Shown: one piece after another, positions 43,032 through 52,785 of the stretch
How positions within the stretch are numbered: the first letter of the stretch is position 1
Layout: each line of letters opens with the position of its first letter
NCBI RefSeq assembly: GCF_001583495.1
Contig: NZ_LQAQ01000090.1
Span: 1-64,000, forward strand
Reading direction: 5' to 3'
DNA: 64,000 nucleotides
DNA from: Flammeovirga sp. SJP92
GTDB lineage: Bacteria > Bacteroidota > Bacteroidia > Cytophagales > Flammeovirgaceae
Position numbers and translations under genes: made by a program
The notes under the pieces: model-generated
The model's database searches: none
What the model was told of the DNA's origin: nothing
What the model saw: only the letters and a program-made list of their open reading frames with translations

Positions 43032-43656
43032 AAAGGTTCTTCTTTTTTTAATGCTAAAAGCTGAGATGCTTTTATGATAGAATGAGACTACTCAACCTCA
43101 GGGAGAGAAAGTAGCGGCCTTTTTATCGGTGATAATGTAATACAAGCAAAATCATATATTATTCGTCCAAAAATAGAACGAACAATACCCCATAATATCT
43201 AATCAATTGTTTTAAAAATAGGAATAATAGTATCAAAAATGAAGATTATGAGACTTTATTAAGAAATAACTGGAATGAGTGTAGTTAATTATTGAGATAA
43301 TCTATTTCTGCCTTCTTTCTTGATTTTAATAATTTCTAGTTTAGGGGACGTTGTGGAAGGTAAAGCTAGAATTCAATATGGTCGGTAAAGGCGTTGTGAT
43401 ACATCACCCCTTCAGTATAGTAGACTATTGCAAATGATTTCTCTTTTGATTTGTAATCAGCATGACGAAGTATAACGTGATCTTTATGGTTAGTTTTATT
43501 GAAAAAATAAATTAGAATTAACTATGATTTATTTTTGACTTAGTACTTAGAAAGAAGATCTGTGAATAAAGATTAATTTGAAATTTCCTGTTTTATGAAT
43601 ACAGTACACAATACTTTTTTTTATTAAATTGAATCGAATTTTTTAATGTAGCTGAC
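43032..43656. other. 625-bp intergenic region upstream of the glycan cluster
   Basis: I see no coding frame of note. It is mostly A/T-rich and must hold the promoters of both the transporter (minus) and the glycosyltransferase cluster (plus). A short palindrome GTGATACATCAC lies near 43396-43407, a possible operator. No hairpin terminator or RNA gene was recognised. Confidence 0.55.
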
Positions 43657-44826
43657 TTGAAACAACATCGTGCCTTATATTGTGCCTTTGACTTATTCCC
43701 GACAAGCAAAGGAGCTTCAACTCATATTACTCATTTTGCGAATGCATTGTTTGATGCCTTTGGTGGCGGTATGCTTTTCACTTTAGGAAATCATGGCTAT
43801 TTAGAGGAAGAATGGGAGGGGAATGTGCAGATCAAACGTTTTCAAAGGCAAATTCCAAATTTCTTAGATCGAACTAAGCTTTATGGACAAGCACTTTATC
43901 AAGAAATCCAAAAAATGCCAGAACTGGAGATCGTGCATTTCAGAGATATTTGGTCTGCTCAACCGATATTGAAGGCAAAAAGGCATTATAAAACGGTCTT
44001 TGAAGTCAATAGTTTTCCATCGGTGGAATTGCCTTATCGCTATCCCTCATTATCAAAAGAGACTTTAGAAAAGGTCAAATTGATAGAAAAATATTGCTTG
44101 GAGCAAAGTGATGTGATCGTAGTTCCTTCGGAGTTAATTCAACAGCGGATTGTTCAGAATTATGGTATTGATACAAATAAAATTTCATTAATACCTAATG
44201 GTGCTACAATTTGTGAGGCTAGATTTCCAAAACCGTTGGAGGAGGATTATATTATTTATTTTGGTGCAGTCCAAAGGTGGCAGGGTGTTGATGTTTTAAT
44301 CAAAAGTATGCCTTACCTTTTAAAAATGAAACTTGATCTAAAGTTGGTGATCTGTAGTTCTACCCGTCCTAGAGATTCAAAATTACTCCGAAAGTTAGTG
44401 AATCGTTTGGGACTGCAAGAGAATATAATTTGGTATTACCAATTAAATAAGGTAAGTCTATCACAAATGTTACAGCATGCTTTGATTTCTGTAGCACCTT
44501 TAAAAGAAGATGCAAGAAACATTGATCAAGGGTGTTCTCCATTGAAAATTTTAGAATCCATGGCACATCAGGTACCCATTATCGCTTCTGATTTACAGGT
44601 GACTAGGGAAATAATACAGGCGGGAAAAGAGGGGCTCTTAGTGCAACCTGAACGTCCAACTGAACTATCAAGGGCCATTTACTTATTACTTTCTGACCCA
44701 TCAAAACAGGAAGAGTTAGTGCAAAATGCGTATCGAAAAATACAATCTCAATATACTTGGGGTATTCAAATAAAAAAACTACAAAACGTCTATTATCAAC
44801 TAATTGAAGAAGAAATTATATGCTAA
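43657..44826 (+). CDS. Family 4-type glycosyltransferase (GT-B fold)
   Basis: A 389-residue protein with a GT-B fold. An N-terminal acceptor domain starts ALYCAFDLFPTSKGAST. The C-terminal donor domain has IIYFGAVQRWQGVDVLIKSM and the conserved GCSPLKILESMAHQVPIIAS, in which the glutamate pair holds the sugar nucleotide. It would transfer a sugar in cell-surface glycan or polysaccharide assembly. The start appears to be a TTG at 43657; no in-frame ATG near the beginning gives the full N-terminal strand. It overlaps the next gene by seven bases, so it opens a coupled operon. Confidence 0.88.
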   Translation: MKQHRALYCAFDLFPTSKGASTHITHFANALFDAFGGGMLFTLGNHGYLEEEWEGNVQIKRFQRQIPNFLDRTKLYGQALYQEIQKMPELEIVHFRDIWSAQPILKAKRHYKTVFEVNSFPSVELPYRYPSLSKETLEKVKLIEKYCLEQSDVIVVPSELIQQRIVQNYGIDTNKISLIPNGATICEARFPKPLEEDYIIYFGAVQRWQGVDVLIKSMPYLLKMKLDLKLVICSSTRPRDSKLLRKLVNRLGLQENIIWYYQLNKVSLSQMLQHALISVAPLKEDARNIDQGCSPLKILESMAHQVPIIASDLQVTREIIQAGKEGLLVQPERPTELSRAIYLLLSDPSKQEELVQNAYRKIQSQYTWGIQIKKLQNVYYQLIEEEIIC

Positions 44827-45740
44827 AATTAAAGCAGTATCCGTTAAGGACGGATTATTATGAGGTGAAAAAGGAATTTGGAAATCATAATGCAATAAAG
44901 CGTGAATGCAATGAGAAAGATCTTCAACTGATCGATGATTGTAAAATTGAAGGTCGTTTTTCCCTGGAGGAATTATACTATATGATTAATAGATCTTCCC
45001 TTTACAATTTGATGGTGCAAGGTAAAAGAGAAAATATAACTGCTTATGGAAGCATTACTAGTATTGTTTTAGTAATACTCCTCTTTGTCTTTGGGATGAA
45101 TGGTGAAGAAGGAATTGCGTTTATTTTGGGTGTGACAGTAGTTTTCATCTTTGTCGGTATTATCATTGCCCGAGGGATCTATAATCATTCTGATTTTGAT
45201 ATGAATAATCAAGAGATCTTAAAAGGGATGATTTATGCCTTACTTCAGGATTTTGGCCCTAAGCATAAAGTGAACATCAATCTAGATTGTACTCCTGTAA
45301 GAGAGAGAAGGAGAATTGTTGATACTTATAAAAAAGGGACTAGAAATGTTAAAGTTTACAAGAAGATACTTTTCACATTGAAATTTACAATTGGAGACCA
45401 CACTAAGGTTTTCCTTCAAGATGATCATTTTTTAAGAGAACAAAATTGGACGAAACGAAGTGCATCCGGCAAGTCGAAAGCAAAGAGTAAATCCAATACA
45501 GTAGACCGTATTATTTATAAAATTCTTTTTGATGGTCAATATTATGATGCAACTGCTACTGCACAAAAGAATAATTTCTTTACGCTGAAAGAAGGTATGT
45601 GGGAACATAAGAACAAATTAAAAATTCAGACAGCAGGAAAGGCTCCTGGTGCAAAAGTAACTCCATCCGATACCAAAGGAGAGTTGGATAAATTCCTTGG
45701 GTTTTTACAACAACCATTTTTACAGATTAAAAAGAAATAA
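44820..45740 (+). CDS. Hypothetical membrane protein of the glycan cluster
   Basis: A 306-residue protein with two adjacent hydrophobic segments, ITSIVLVILLFVFGMN (about 80-95) and GIAFILGVTVVFIFVGIIIA (about 99-118), likely forming a hairpin in the inner membrane. The long C-terminal part is basic and cytoplasmic (ERRRIVDTYKKGTRNVKVYK; KSKAKSKSNTVDRIIYK). I do not recognise the family. Its start overlaps the end of the first glycosyltransferase by seven bases and its stop is two bases from the next gene, so it is a member of the operon. It could be an anchor or scaffold. Confidence 0.75.
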   Translation: MLKLKQYPLRTDYYEVKKEFGNHNAIKRECNEKDLQLIDDCKIEGRFSLEELYYMINRSSLYNLMVQGKRENITAYGSITSIVLVILLFVFGMNGEEGIAFILGVTVVFIFVGIIIARGIYNHSDFDMNNQEILKGMIYALLQDFGPKHKVNINLDCTPVRERRRIVDTYKKGTRNVKVYKKILFTLKFTIGDHTKVFLQDDHFLREQNWTKRSASGKSKAKSKSNTVDRIIYKILFDGQYYDATATAQKNNFFTLKEGMWEHKNKLKIQTAGKAPGAKVTPSDTKGELDKFLGFLQQPFLQIKKK

Positions 45741-45742
45741 TC

Positions 45743-46099
45743 ATGAATAACTGCGAACAAAAACTAGGAATTTTCACCTTGAAAAAATGTGAGAAGAGAG
45801 CAAAACATCAATGTGAAGAGTGTGGTAAACGCTTTTGTAGTGATCACTTTACAGAACATAACCTTTGCAAATCCTGTTATAGTAATAGTTTAGGAGAGCA
45901 TGATATGTATAGAAGTAATCACTGGTATTGGTATGTGCATAACAGAAGGTATACCGAATATGAGGAAAGCGATTTAGAAATGGTCACTTATACTGAGTTA
46001 ATGTCTGATGAAGTAGAGATGGTCAGTGAGGAATTTGAACAAGAGGATTTTGAGGCTGAAGATTTCAATGAGGCTGATGTTTCATTTTATGATAGCTAG
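45743..46099 (+). CDS. Small zinc-finger protein with acidic tail
   Basis: A 118-residue protein with a cysteine/histidine-rich N-terminal half: C4, C16, C23, CEECG (C26 region), FCSDHFTEH and LCKSCY. The spacing resembles a B-box- or AN1-like zinc-binding module of about 45 residues, with two metal sites possible. The C-terminal third is strongly acidic (EDFEAEDFNEADVSFYDS). No enzyme motif is seen. Such small zinc-finger proteins in bacteria often serve as protein-binding adaptors. It fits tightly in the glycan operon, two bases after the membrane protein and three before the next glycosyltransferase. Confidence 0.75.
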   Translation: MNNCEQKLGIFTLKKCEKRAKHQCEECGKRFCSDHFTEHNLCKSCYSNSLGEHDMYRSNHWYWYVHNRRYTEYEESDLEMVTYTELMSDEVEMVSEEFEQEDFEAEDFNEADVSFYDS

Positions 46100-46102
46100 A
46101 CC

Positions 46103-47209
46103 ATGAAAAAATTACTTTGGCTTACAGAAAACTATCCTCCTCAACAAGGAGGAATGTCTGAGTCATGTGACCGTATTGTAGAAGGTTTGAAAGGTAAGGG
46201 TTTTGAAGTTCACATCATTCATTTTTATAGAAAAGGGAAGCCATTTAAGACCTTGACCAAACAGCAAGGATCTTACACCTATATTCCAGTTACACATTCC
46301 AAAGCACATACACTTCACCTTTCGGCTACCTATTTAGAAAATAATTTTGAAGGAAAAGTTGATGCTATAATGGGGTGGGGTGGTAACCTTGTAAAAGAAG
46401 GAATTTATGTCATTCATAAACTTTTGAGTGTTCCTTATTATTTTTGTTTTAGAGGGAATGATTTTGATGTCTCTTTATTCAATGCAAGAGATGCTTTTAA
46501 TTTAGAAAGGCTTATTCTAAATGCTTCAGCTGTTTTTACGAATAGCCGTGATAAAATCAAAAGAATGGATAAGGTCTTTGATTATAAAAAGGCCTACTTT
46601 ACCCCTAACAGTATTGACCTGAATTTATGGAGGAAAACTCCTCAAGAAATAGATCAAGCCAATGCGTTTAGAAAAATGCATCAAGGAAAAATCATCATTG
46701 GCTTATTTGGTTTTATCAAAGAGAAAAAAGGCTTTACTTTCTTTTTAAATGCTTTGAAGCGATCATTTGTAGCTGATCAATTTCTTTTTCTTTTTACAGG
46801 AGAGGTCACGGCCTCTGATCAGGCATTGATTGATGAAGTGGGTGTAGCGTATCTTGAATTAGAGAATGTAAGTCGCTATGAGTTGATTCCTTATTATTTG
46901 TATTGTGACTGGCTGACAATTCCTTCTTTTTATGAAGGAATGCCAAATGTATTATTAGAAGCTGGAGGTTTAGAAATACCAGTTTTGGCAAGTGCTGTGG
47001 ATGGTATGAAAGATGTGATCGAAGACGGTGAAAATGGCCTACTTTTCGAAAACCTCAATGAAGAAGAATGTGCATTAAAATTGAAGCAGATTGCAAAGAT
47101 GGAGGATAAGCAAAGAATGGAATTAGGGCAACATCTTTATACTGATATCAAAGAAAATTATACTTTGGATAATGAACTGGAATCATTTGTTGGAATTTTA
47201 TCGGTATGA
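46103..47209 (+). CDS. Glycosyltransferase family 4 protein
   Basis: A 368-residue GT-B protein. The N-terminal domain starts KKLLWLTENYPPQQGGMSES, typical of GT4 enzymes. The donor domain has GLFGFIKEKKGFTFFLNALK and PSFYEGMPNVLLEAGGLEIP, the classical E(x7)E-like motif followed by VLASAVDGMKDVIEDGENG. It would transfer a nucleotide-activated sugar during polysaccharide or glycolipid assembly at the cytoplasmic side of the membrane. It overlaps the following gene by four bases (ATGA-type), so the two are coupled. Confidence 0.92.
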   Translation: MKKLLWLTENYPPQQGGMSESCDRIVEGLKGKGFEVHIIHFYRKGKPFKTLTKQQGSYTYIPVTHSKAHTLHLSATYLENNFEGKVDAIMGWGGNLVKEGIYVIHKLLSVPYYFCFRGNDFDVSLFNARDAFNLERLILNASAVFTNSRDKIKRMDKVFDYKKAYFTPNSIDLNLWRKTPQEIDQANAFRKMHQGKIIIGLFGFIKEKKGFTFFLNALKRSFVADQFLFLFTGEVTASDQALIDEVGVAYLELENVSRYELIPYYLYCDWLTIPSFYEGMPNVLLEAGGLEIPVLASAVDGMKDVIEDGENGLLFENLNEEECALKLKQIAKMEDKQRMELGQHLYTDIKENYTLDNELESFVGILSV

Positions 47210-48042
47210 AGTTATTTTATGTTTTAGGAGGAGGATTAGGGCACTTAACGCGTGTGAAAAGGTTATTGAGAACGCTTCGTATCGAAAAGGATTTTATGAT
47301 CTTCTCAACTTCTTGGGCTACAAAAGTGTTTCCAGCCGATCAGTGTATCATTATCAATCCTAAAACGTATCAAAATAAAAAGGACCTGTTTCATTTTTTA
47401 TTGACCCAAATAAAGCAATATTCAGTAACAGATCTGTTTATAGACACTTTTCCTTTGGGGCTTTTCAAAGAGTTGGAGCTGGAGGTAATTCCTTCCCAAT
47501 GTCAATTGCATTATATAGCCCGCTATCTGAAATGGGGTGTTTATATGAATCAACCCGTAGTAAAGGAAAGGAGATTTGATCATACTTATATTATTGATTT
47601 TATGCATCAAGATCAATTTCATTTTATCAAAAAACACTCTAAGAAGATAAGCCACTTTAAGCTAGAGTCGCGTGAAAAGGTAAAATCAAATAAGAAAGAA
47701 GAAGAGTTTTTTCTTATCAATCATTCGGGACCGAAAGAAGAAATTCAAAGCCTAATAAATTTACTTCAAGATCACCCACTCTATACAACTTGTCAGCTTC
47801 CCATTTTAATCAATACCCCAACTCATTTTACACTTCCCTTTTCCGAAAGAGTGAAAGTAATCCATCAATATCCTGCTCATTTATTATTTGCTCAAGCGAA
47901 ATTGATCGTGACAGGTTGTGGTTATAATAGCATGTTGGAAACGTTACCTTATCAAGAAAAACATATTTTTATGCCATTTCAACGAAAATTTGATGATCAA
48001 TTTGAAAGGGCCAATAGAAGAAAATCACTGAATGCATTGTAA
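47206..48042 (+). CDS. MurG-like glycosyltransferase
   Basis: A 278-residue protein of the MurG/UDP-glycosyltransferase type. The glycine-rich opening MKLFYVLGGGLGHLTRVKRL is the acceptor-side loop with the GHxxR-like motif. The donor side has LIVTGCGYNSMLETLPY, with the conserved GxGxNSxxE signature, then FMPFQRKFDDQFERAN. It is shorter than MurG (about 350), so it is a compact relative rather than MurG itself. It closes the operon of three glycosyltransferases, a membrane protein and a zinc-finger protein. The product is unknown. A 165-base gap follows. Confidence 0.85.
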   Translation: MKLFYVLGGGLGHLTRVKRLLRTLRIEKDFMIFSTSWATKVFPADQCIIINPKTYQNKKDLFHFLLTQIKQYSVTDLFIDTFPLGLFKELELEVIPSQCQLHYIARYLKWGVYMNQPVVKERRFDHTYIIDFMHQDQFHFIKKHSKKISHFKLESREKVKSNKKEEEFFLINHSGPKEEIQSLINLLQDHPLYTTCQLPILINTPTHFTLPFSERVKVIHQYPAHLLFAQAKLIVTGCGYNSMLETLPYQEKHIFMPFQRKFDDQFERANRRKSLNAL

Positions 48043-48207
48043 ATTATATTAGCACTATAGCGTAAAGTACACAACCATTTTTATTATTGTTATTTTCTTT
48101 GTTACTTTCGGTTCTTAATACATTATATATGTTCAAATAAGAAGTGCTAAGGAACTTTTTCTTCAAATTTTTTATAATAACTTGTGCACTTTCAACTACT
48201 CTAAGTT

Positions 48208-49416
48208 ATGAAGTACTTCCTACTATTAGCTTTCTCTTTGTTACTGATGAACAATGCTACTTTTGCTCAAAAAGTAAAAAATGAGAAGGTAAAATTCAGC
48301 TATTTACAATATCCGTCGAAACCATTTCCTAAAGCGGAAAGAAAATTTAAATTTGAAGCAGAGTCTACTAATCAGGCAGCTGTGGATAAAATGAAAAATG
48401 AGCATAAGGCAAAAATTGCTCAAATTGATAAAAAGTATGCTGATGAATTAGCCGCTTTAAAGAAAAGACAAGCCGCTTATGATTCGTCTTCAACAGGCAA
48501 TAAAATCATTGCCAATTTACTTTTAGGTGATGAAAGGCCTGCTGACAGTTTGGTAAAAAAAGACCCTTATCCAATAGCTCCAGTTTATCCGAAAGTAATT
48601 GATGCTTCTGCAAAAGTGCATTCTAATATTATCATCCAGGGCCTTACAGAAACAAATGATGCCAATGCGACAATTAAGTTTACTTTTGGAGGAATGGAGT
48701 ATACTGCTCCTCACGTTGTTGGAGATTCATTGCACTTGGGGTATGAATATACCATCAAAAACCCAGTAAAAGTAACAGCTACAACTAAAGATGGAAACGT
48801 ATTGTACGATGGTGTCATCAATAATTCAGAAAGTTACTCTACTTACGTTTTCGGTGATGCTAATGACACAACGAAATTAGAAACACTGTGGGCCAAAGGA
48901 AGAGTAAGAGAAATCCAAGGTATGGAGAGTTTCTTATTGAAAGGACATCTTACTAAAGCCAATGAAATCTTGAACGAAAAATTTGGTTATGTTATAAAAG
49001 AAAAGAGCTTCAAAGTGTTTATGGGAGCAAGTAAGAAAGGCATTTACCCTGAGCACGCTGAAGCGTATAACAACGCAATTTTGGGTTATCATCTATTAGA
49101 AAATGAATCTGATTTTACTCAAGCAAAAGAATATTTAGATTTAGCAATTGCTTCTTGGGAAAAATCACTTGAAGAGAAAAATACAGGTGATAAGAAGGCA
49201 AAGATCAATTCAAAAGTAGCAGGAAGTTTACACTTCAATATTTTAGCCGCTTCTTTATTTGCTAGGGATTTCAAAAAAGTAGCTTTCCACTCTGCACAAT
49301 TGAAAATTTTAGGAGAAGGGAAATATGAAAGACAACTTGCTGCAATTGATGAATTTATCAATGACTATAAAGCAAGATATACTGCTTATGCAAAAGAAGC
49401 AGGAGTAACAGAGTAA
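48208..49416 (+). CDS. Secreted hypothetical protein with coiled coil
   Basis: A 402-residue protein with a signal peptide (MKYFLLLAFSLLLMNNATFA, cleavage near FAQ). A coiled-coil segment runs near 50-90 (KMKNEHKAKIAQIDKKYADE). A proline-rich stretch (VKKDPYPIAPVYPKVIDASA) follows, then a beta-rich domain and a helical C-terminal half with a possible TPR-like part (YNNAILGYHLLENESDFTQA). I recognise no family. It stands alone between the glycan operon and the dipeptidase genes, with its own terminator. Confidence 0.75.
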   Translation: MKYFLLLAFSLLLMNNATFAQKVKNEKVKFSYLQYPSKPFPKAERKFKFEAESTNQAAVDKMKNEHKAKIAQIDKKYADELAALKKRQAAYDSSSTGNKIIANLLLGDERPADSLVKKDPYPIAPVYPKVIDASAKVHSNIIIQGLTETNDANATIKFTFGGMEYTAPHVVGDSLHLGYEYTIKNPVKVTATTKDGNVLYDGVINNSESYSTYVFGDANDTTKLETLWAKGRVREIQGMESFLLKGHLTKANEILNEKFGYVIKEKSFKVFMGASKKGIYPEHAEAYNNAILGYHLLENESDFTQAKEYLDLAIASWEKSLEEKNTGDKKAKINSKVAGSLHFNILAASLFARDFKKVAFHSAQLKILGEGKYERQLAAIDEFINDYKARYTAYAKEAGVTE

Positions 49417-49462
49417 TTTACTTTTCGCCAATAAATCTGGGTTCATGGACTCAGTAACTAAG

Positions 49463-49503
49463 AAACCTCATTTTACGATTAGTCGTCTTAATGAGGTTTT
49501 CTT
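49463..49503 (+). terminator. Terminator of the 48208-49416 gene
   Basis: AAACCTCATT (49463-49472) pairs with AATGAGGTTT (49490-49499), then a TTTTCTTTT run follows. It could also serve the minus-strand dipeptidase gene that ends at 49529. Confidence 0.85.
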
Positions 49504-49528
49504 TTATATTCTTATCACTGAAGACTTT

Positions 49529-51001
49529 TTACAGCATTTTATTACTGACCTTACTTTTAAGATTTCTCTTTAAAAATTGAAGTGCATTTAAACGAAATAT
49601 TTTATCAATAGCTGATGTTGCTTCAATCTTATTTTGCTCTTGTAAAGGACAGCTTGGATCCATTAAATACCTTTGCGCGTGAAGAACAAGATTACGATAT
49701 AAACTTTCTGTTTCTTTGGCCGTCCAAAATCCGCTCAAAGGATTTATAATGCCATCGTAATCACTTCCTATTGCCATATTGTTCCAGACCTCAGGGAGGT
49801 TAGCTCGATCCAAAATTTCAACAAAGTGCTGTATCTGATTCCAAAGCAACCTTGATCTGTTTTTGAGCATTCCTCTTCTTGTTAGGCTTTTAGGTACTTT
49901 TTTGGTTTCTTTAATCAGTCTTCTTTCATCTAGCTGAAAACAGAATAAACCATTGCTTTTCGCAATTTTTACTATTTCATCATCATAAAAGTTGATCTCT
50001 TTTGTTAGAAAATTCCTTCCAATGGGATTGTTATTGATAGGGCTTCTATGGCTTTTTAGACCATTGAGTGCACCATGACTGACAATGATGGGGATATTTT
50101 CTTTGGAGTGCCGATCTTCAAGGTATTGATAGTAAGCTTTTCTCGACTTATAGTTCATATGCTTAACATCAACCAGTATTCTATTTCCATTTTTCTGGTC
50201 AAGCAGTTTATCAATCACCTCATATCCAAGAGCCGTAATGCCTTTATCCAAACCATAATCTTGATTTGTAATCCAATCTACAAACCCACTTAAAGAGTTG
50301 GCATGACCACAGAGTTCATTCCAGAAATGATGGGCTACTGTTGCATATAACACAGTGTGATCCCAGGATTTTAACTTGTCAACATTGGATTTCACTTCTT
50401 CAGGATTACACTTGCTGTTCATGGCATTGAGACCTGTATTGAGAGCATGAAGCCCTTCTATGGAAAGAACAATATAAATGGTCTTAATACCATTTTGCGA
50501 ATGAAGTGCTTTTTCTAGTTCATAATAATCATTGACAATCTTATACCTTACTTTTTTATTTCGGATGTTGACCACCTTGTCATCCATTTCTTTATAAAAC
50601 TCATACTCCAATTCAAGATCCTTAAAGTAGTTATTATGATCTTGTATAAAGCCAATTCTCCTCTTTCCAACACCCATGGCTAAACTTCCAATGGTATCAG
50701 TGATCAACCCTTTCTTAAAACGGTTGTTTAAAAAACCTTTCTCAATGGGATACATGGAGGCACTGATCACATGAACATTTCCTTCTGCCAATGTCATAAG
50801 ATCAGTCTGAGTAAACTTTGTAAGCGTAGAGATAAGGTTCAATATCTTCTTGAAGATGTTAGGCTTGATTTGATGAAAAATACTATTGTTTTTCTTATAG
50901 TTTTGGTTATTTCTTCCAGTAATTCTATTGTCATTAAAGCTATTTCCCAAGGGTTTGAGAGCCGGATGACAATGGAAGTCAATGAAAAATTTTGGGTTCA
51001 T
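49529..51001 (-). CDS. Membrane-dipeptidase-like protein (peptidase M19 family)
   Basis: A 490-residue protein of the renal-dipeptidase-like amidohydrolase fold. The metal site is changed at its first part: IDFHCHPALKP near residue 8 gives H-x-H rather than the usual H-x-D. Other expected residues are present: E in VLSIEGLHALN, H in IVSHGALNGLKSH, and D in AIGSDYDGIINPLSGFW. It is longer than typical M19 enzymes (330-400) owing to insertions. No signal peptide is evident. It is strongly similar to the next gene over its whole length, a tandem paralog. It would hydrolyse dipeptides if the metals bind; the substrate is unknown. Confidence 0.85.
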   Translation of the reverse strand: MNPKFFIDFHCHPALKPLGNSFNDNRITGRNNQNYKKNNSIFHQIKPNIFKKILNLISTLTKFTQTDLMTLAEGNVHVISASMYPIEKGFLNNRFKKGLITDTIGSLAMGVGKRRIGFIQDHNNYFKDLELEYEFYKEMDDKVVNIRNKKVRYKIVNDYYELEKALHSQNGIKTIYIVLSIEGLHALNTGLNAMNSKCNPEEVKSNVDKLKSWDHTVLYATVAHHFWNELCGHANSLSGFVDWITNQDYGLDKGITALGYEVIDKLLDQKNGNRILVDVKHMNYKSRKAYYQYLEDRHSKENIPIIVSHGALNGLKSHRSPINNNPIGRNFLTKEINFYDDEIVKIAKSNGLFCFQLDERRLIKETKKVPKSLTRRGMLKNRSRLLWNQIQHFVEILDRANLPEVWNNMAIGSDYDGIINPLSGFWTAKETESLYRNLVLHAQRYLMDPSCPLQEQNKIEATSAIDKIFRLNALQFLKRNLKSKVSNKML

Positions 51002-51230
51002 AAATGGTAATCTGTCTTGAATAGGTTACTTAAATAGATAGAGTTTTTGGAGCTGGTATCACACAGACATAATTAATTTGATTGAATTATGATTGTGTTT
51101 TCCTTAAATACAGAATTAGGTTTTTAGATTTCTATATTTAATTGATATTCAGGTGTTTTAATATACGAAATTTATCATGAAAAAGAGAGTAGTTGAATGA
51201 ATATCTCACCAAAAAAATGAAGGATAAAAA

Positions 51231-51274
51231 AATAGTGCTAACGTATCTTTTTTGATAACTACGCTAACACTATT
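51231..51274 (-). terminator. Terminator of the 51298-52785 gene
   Basis: AATAGTGCTAACGTA (51231-51245) pairs with TACGCTAACACTATT (51260-51274) using some G-U pairs. A T-run lies on the minus-strand side. It ends the second dipeptidase-like gene, so the two paralogs are not cotranscribed by read-through only. Confidence 0.7.
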
Positions 51275-51297
51275 TCTCGCAATTAATAGTGGATGAT

Positions 51298-52785
51298 TTA
51301 GACTAATAGAGTTTCATCAAATCGTTTTTTGTCTGCAGTTGAAAAATTCAGTTTCATAAAACGCAAAGCATTAGATCTGAAAATTTTATCTATTGCCTTA
51401 GAAGGAGCAATTCTATTTACTTCTTTTAGATTACAAAGATCAGAATTGAGATAATCGGAAGCATGCTGTGTTAAATATTCAGCTAAACTTTCATATTCTT
51501 CTCCTGTCCAAAAACCATTCAAAGGATTCACTACTCCATCAAAATCACTACCAATTCCCATATTATCCCACACATTTGAATATCCATTTGTGTCTAGTAT
51601 TTCTACAAAATGTTGAATTTGCTTCCAAAGTAATTGAGACTGATTGAATTTCATTTTATGTTTAGTCAGTCCCTTTTTGATGTTTTTGGGGCTGTCTATC
51701 AAACGTCTTTCATCGAGTTGGAAACAGAAAATACCTCCACTTTCTACAATCTTTAGAATCTCATCGTCATAAAAATTAATTTCTTCAGCGAGGAACTGAC
51801 TTCCAGTGTAGTTATCATTGATAGGTTCTTCATGACTTCTTAATCCATTTAAAGCACCATGACTTACAATTAAAGGTATGTTTTCCTCAGCATAGTTGGT
51901 TGACAAGTGACGATAATATGCTTTTCTAGATATGTTATTCATGTGCTTGATGTCAATCAGCGTTCTTCTATTGCTAGAATTGTCCAATAATTTATCAATG
52001 ACTTTGTAACCAATAGGAGTGATGGAAGCTGTTAAACCGTATTCCTGATTTGTACCCCAGCCCACAATTCCGCTTAGTGAGGGAGCATGACCGCACAGTT
52101 CGTTCCAAAAATGATGTGCTAACGTGACAAAGAAGATAGGGTGATCCCAGTTTTTGATTTTATCTAAATTACTCAAAACTTCAGCTTCATCACATTTGCT
52201 ATCTTCTCCATAGAGTCCGGTATTTAAAGCATGCATTCCTTCAATAGATAAAACGATATAAATCGTAATAAGATCTTTTTGCTCTTGCTCAATATTTTGA
52301 AGTTCATGATATCCATGGACAATTTTGTACTTTACCTTCTTGCCATGAATATCTACAGTCTGATTATCTAGTTGCTTATAGAAATTATACTCCATCTCTA
52401 TATCCGCAAAATAGTCATGGTGTTCCTGCACATTATCGATCCTTTTTTTACCAATTCCCATGGCTAAATTTGATAATGCATCTGAGACAATGCCGGTACC
52501 TAGCTTATTGATCACAAAGCCTTTCTCCATAGCATATAATGAAGCACTGATGACATGTACATCACCTTCTGCAAGAGTTTGTAAATCCGTTTGTGTGAAT
52601 TTAGTCATGGTGGTGACGATATTGAACAGCTTGCTAAGTGGGTTCGGCTTTTTCTTGTGGTATAGGCTGTTGTTGTGTCTGTGATTTGTGCTATTTTTAC
52701 CAGTTGAATTGGAGTTGTTAAAACTTTTACCGAGCGGTTTTAACGCAGGGTGACAATGTAAGTCAATGTAGTATTTTGTATTCAT
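51298..52785 (-). CDS. Membrane-dipeptidase-like protein (peptidase M19 family), paralog
   Basis: A 495-residue paralog of the protein encoded at 49529-51001, with the same landmarks: YIDLHCHPALKPLGKSFNN, IEGMHALNTGL, IVSHGALNGLRSH and GIGSDFDGVVNPLNGFW. The conserved H-x-H replacing the canonical H-x-D suggests a distinct subgroup. The two genes are separated by about 300 bases with a terminator, so they may be expressed separately. Differences are spread along the length; the catalytic motifs are kept in both, so both are likely active. Duplication predates much divergence, since the proteins are clearly not identical. Confidence 0.85.
   Translation of the reverse strand: MNTKYYIDLHCHPALKPLGKSFNNSNSTGKNSTNHRHNNSLYHKKKPNPLSKLFNIVTTMTKFTQTDLQTLAEGDVHVISASLYAMEKGFVINKLGTGIVSDALSNLAMGIGKKRIDNVQEHHDYFADIEMEYNFYKQLDNQTVDIHGKKVKYKIVHGYHELQNIEQEQKDLITIYIVLSIEGMHALNTGLYGEDSKCDEAEVLSNLDKIKNWDHPIFFVTLAHHFWNELCGHAPSLSGIVGWGTNQEYGLTASITPIGYKVIDKLLDNSSNRRTLIDIKHMNNISRKAYYRHLSTNYAEENIPLIVSHGALNGLRSHEEPINDNYTGSQFLAEEINFYDDEILKIVESGGIFCFQLDERRLIDSPKNIKKGLTKHKMKFNQSQLLWKQIQHFVEILDTNGYSNVWDNMGIGSDFDGVVNPLNGFWTGEEYESLAEYLTQHASDYLNSDLCNLKEVNRIAPSKAIDKIFRSNALRFMKLNFSTADKKRFDETLLV

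Noticed and set aside
49463-49503. Riboswitch-like structure
   Set aside because: A simple stem and T-run are enough to explain it as a terminator.
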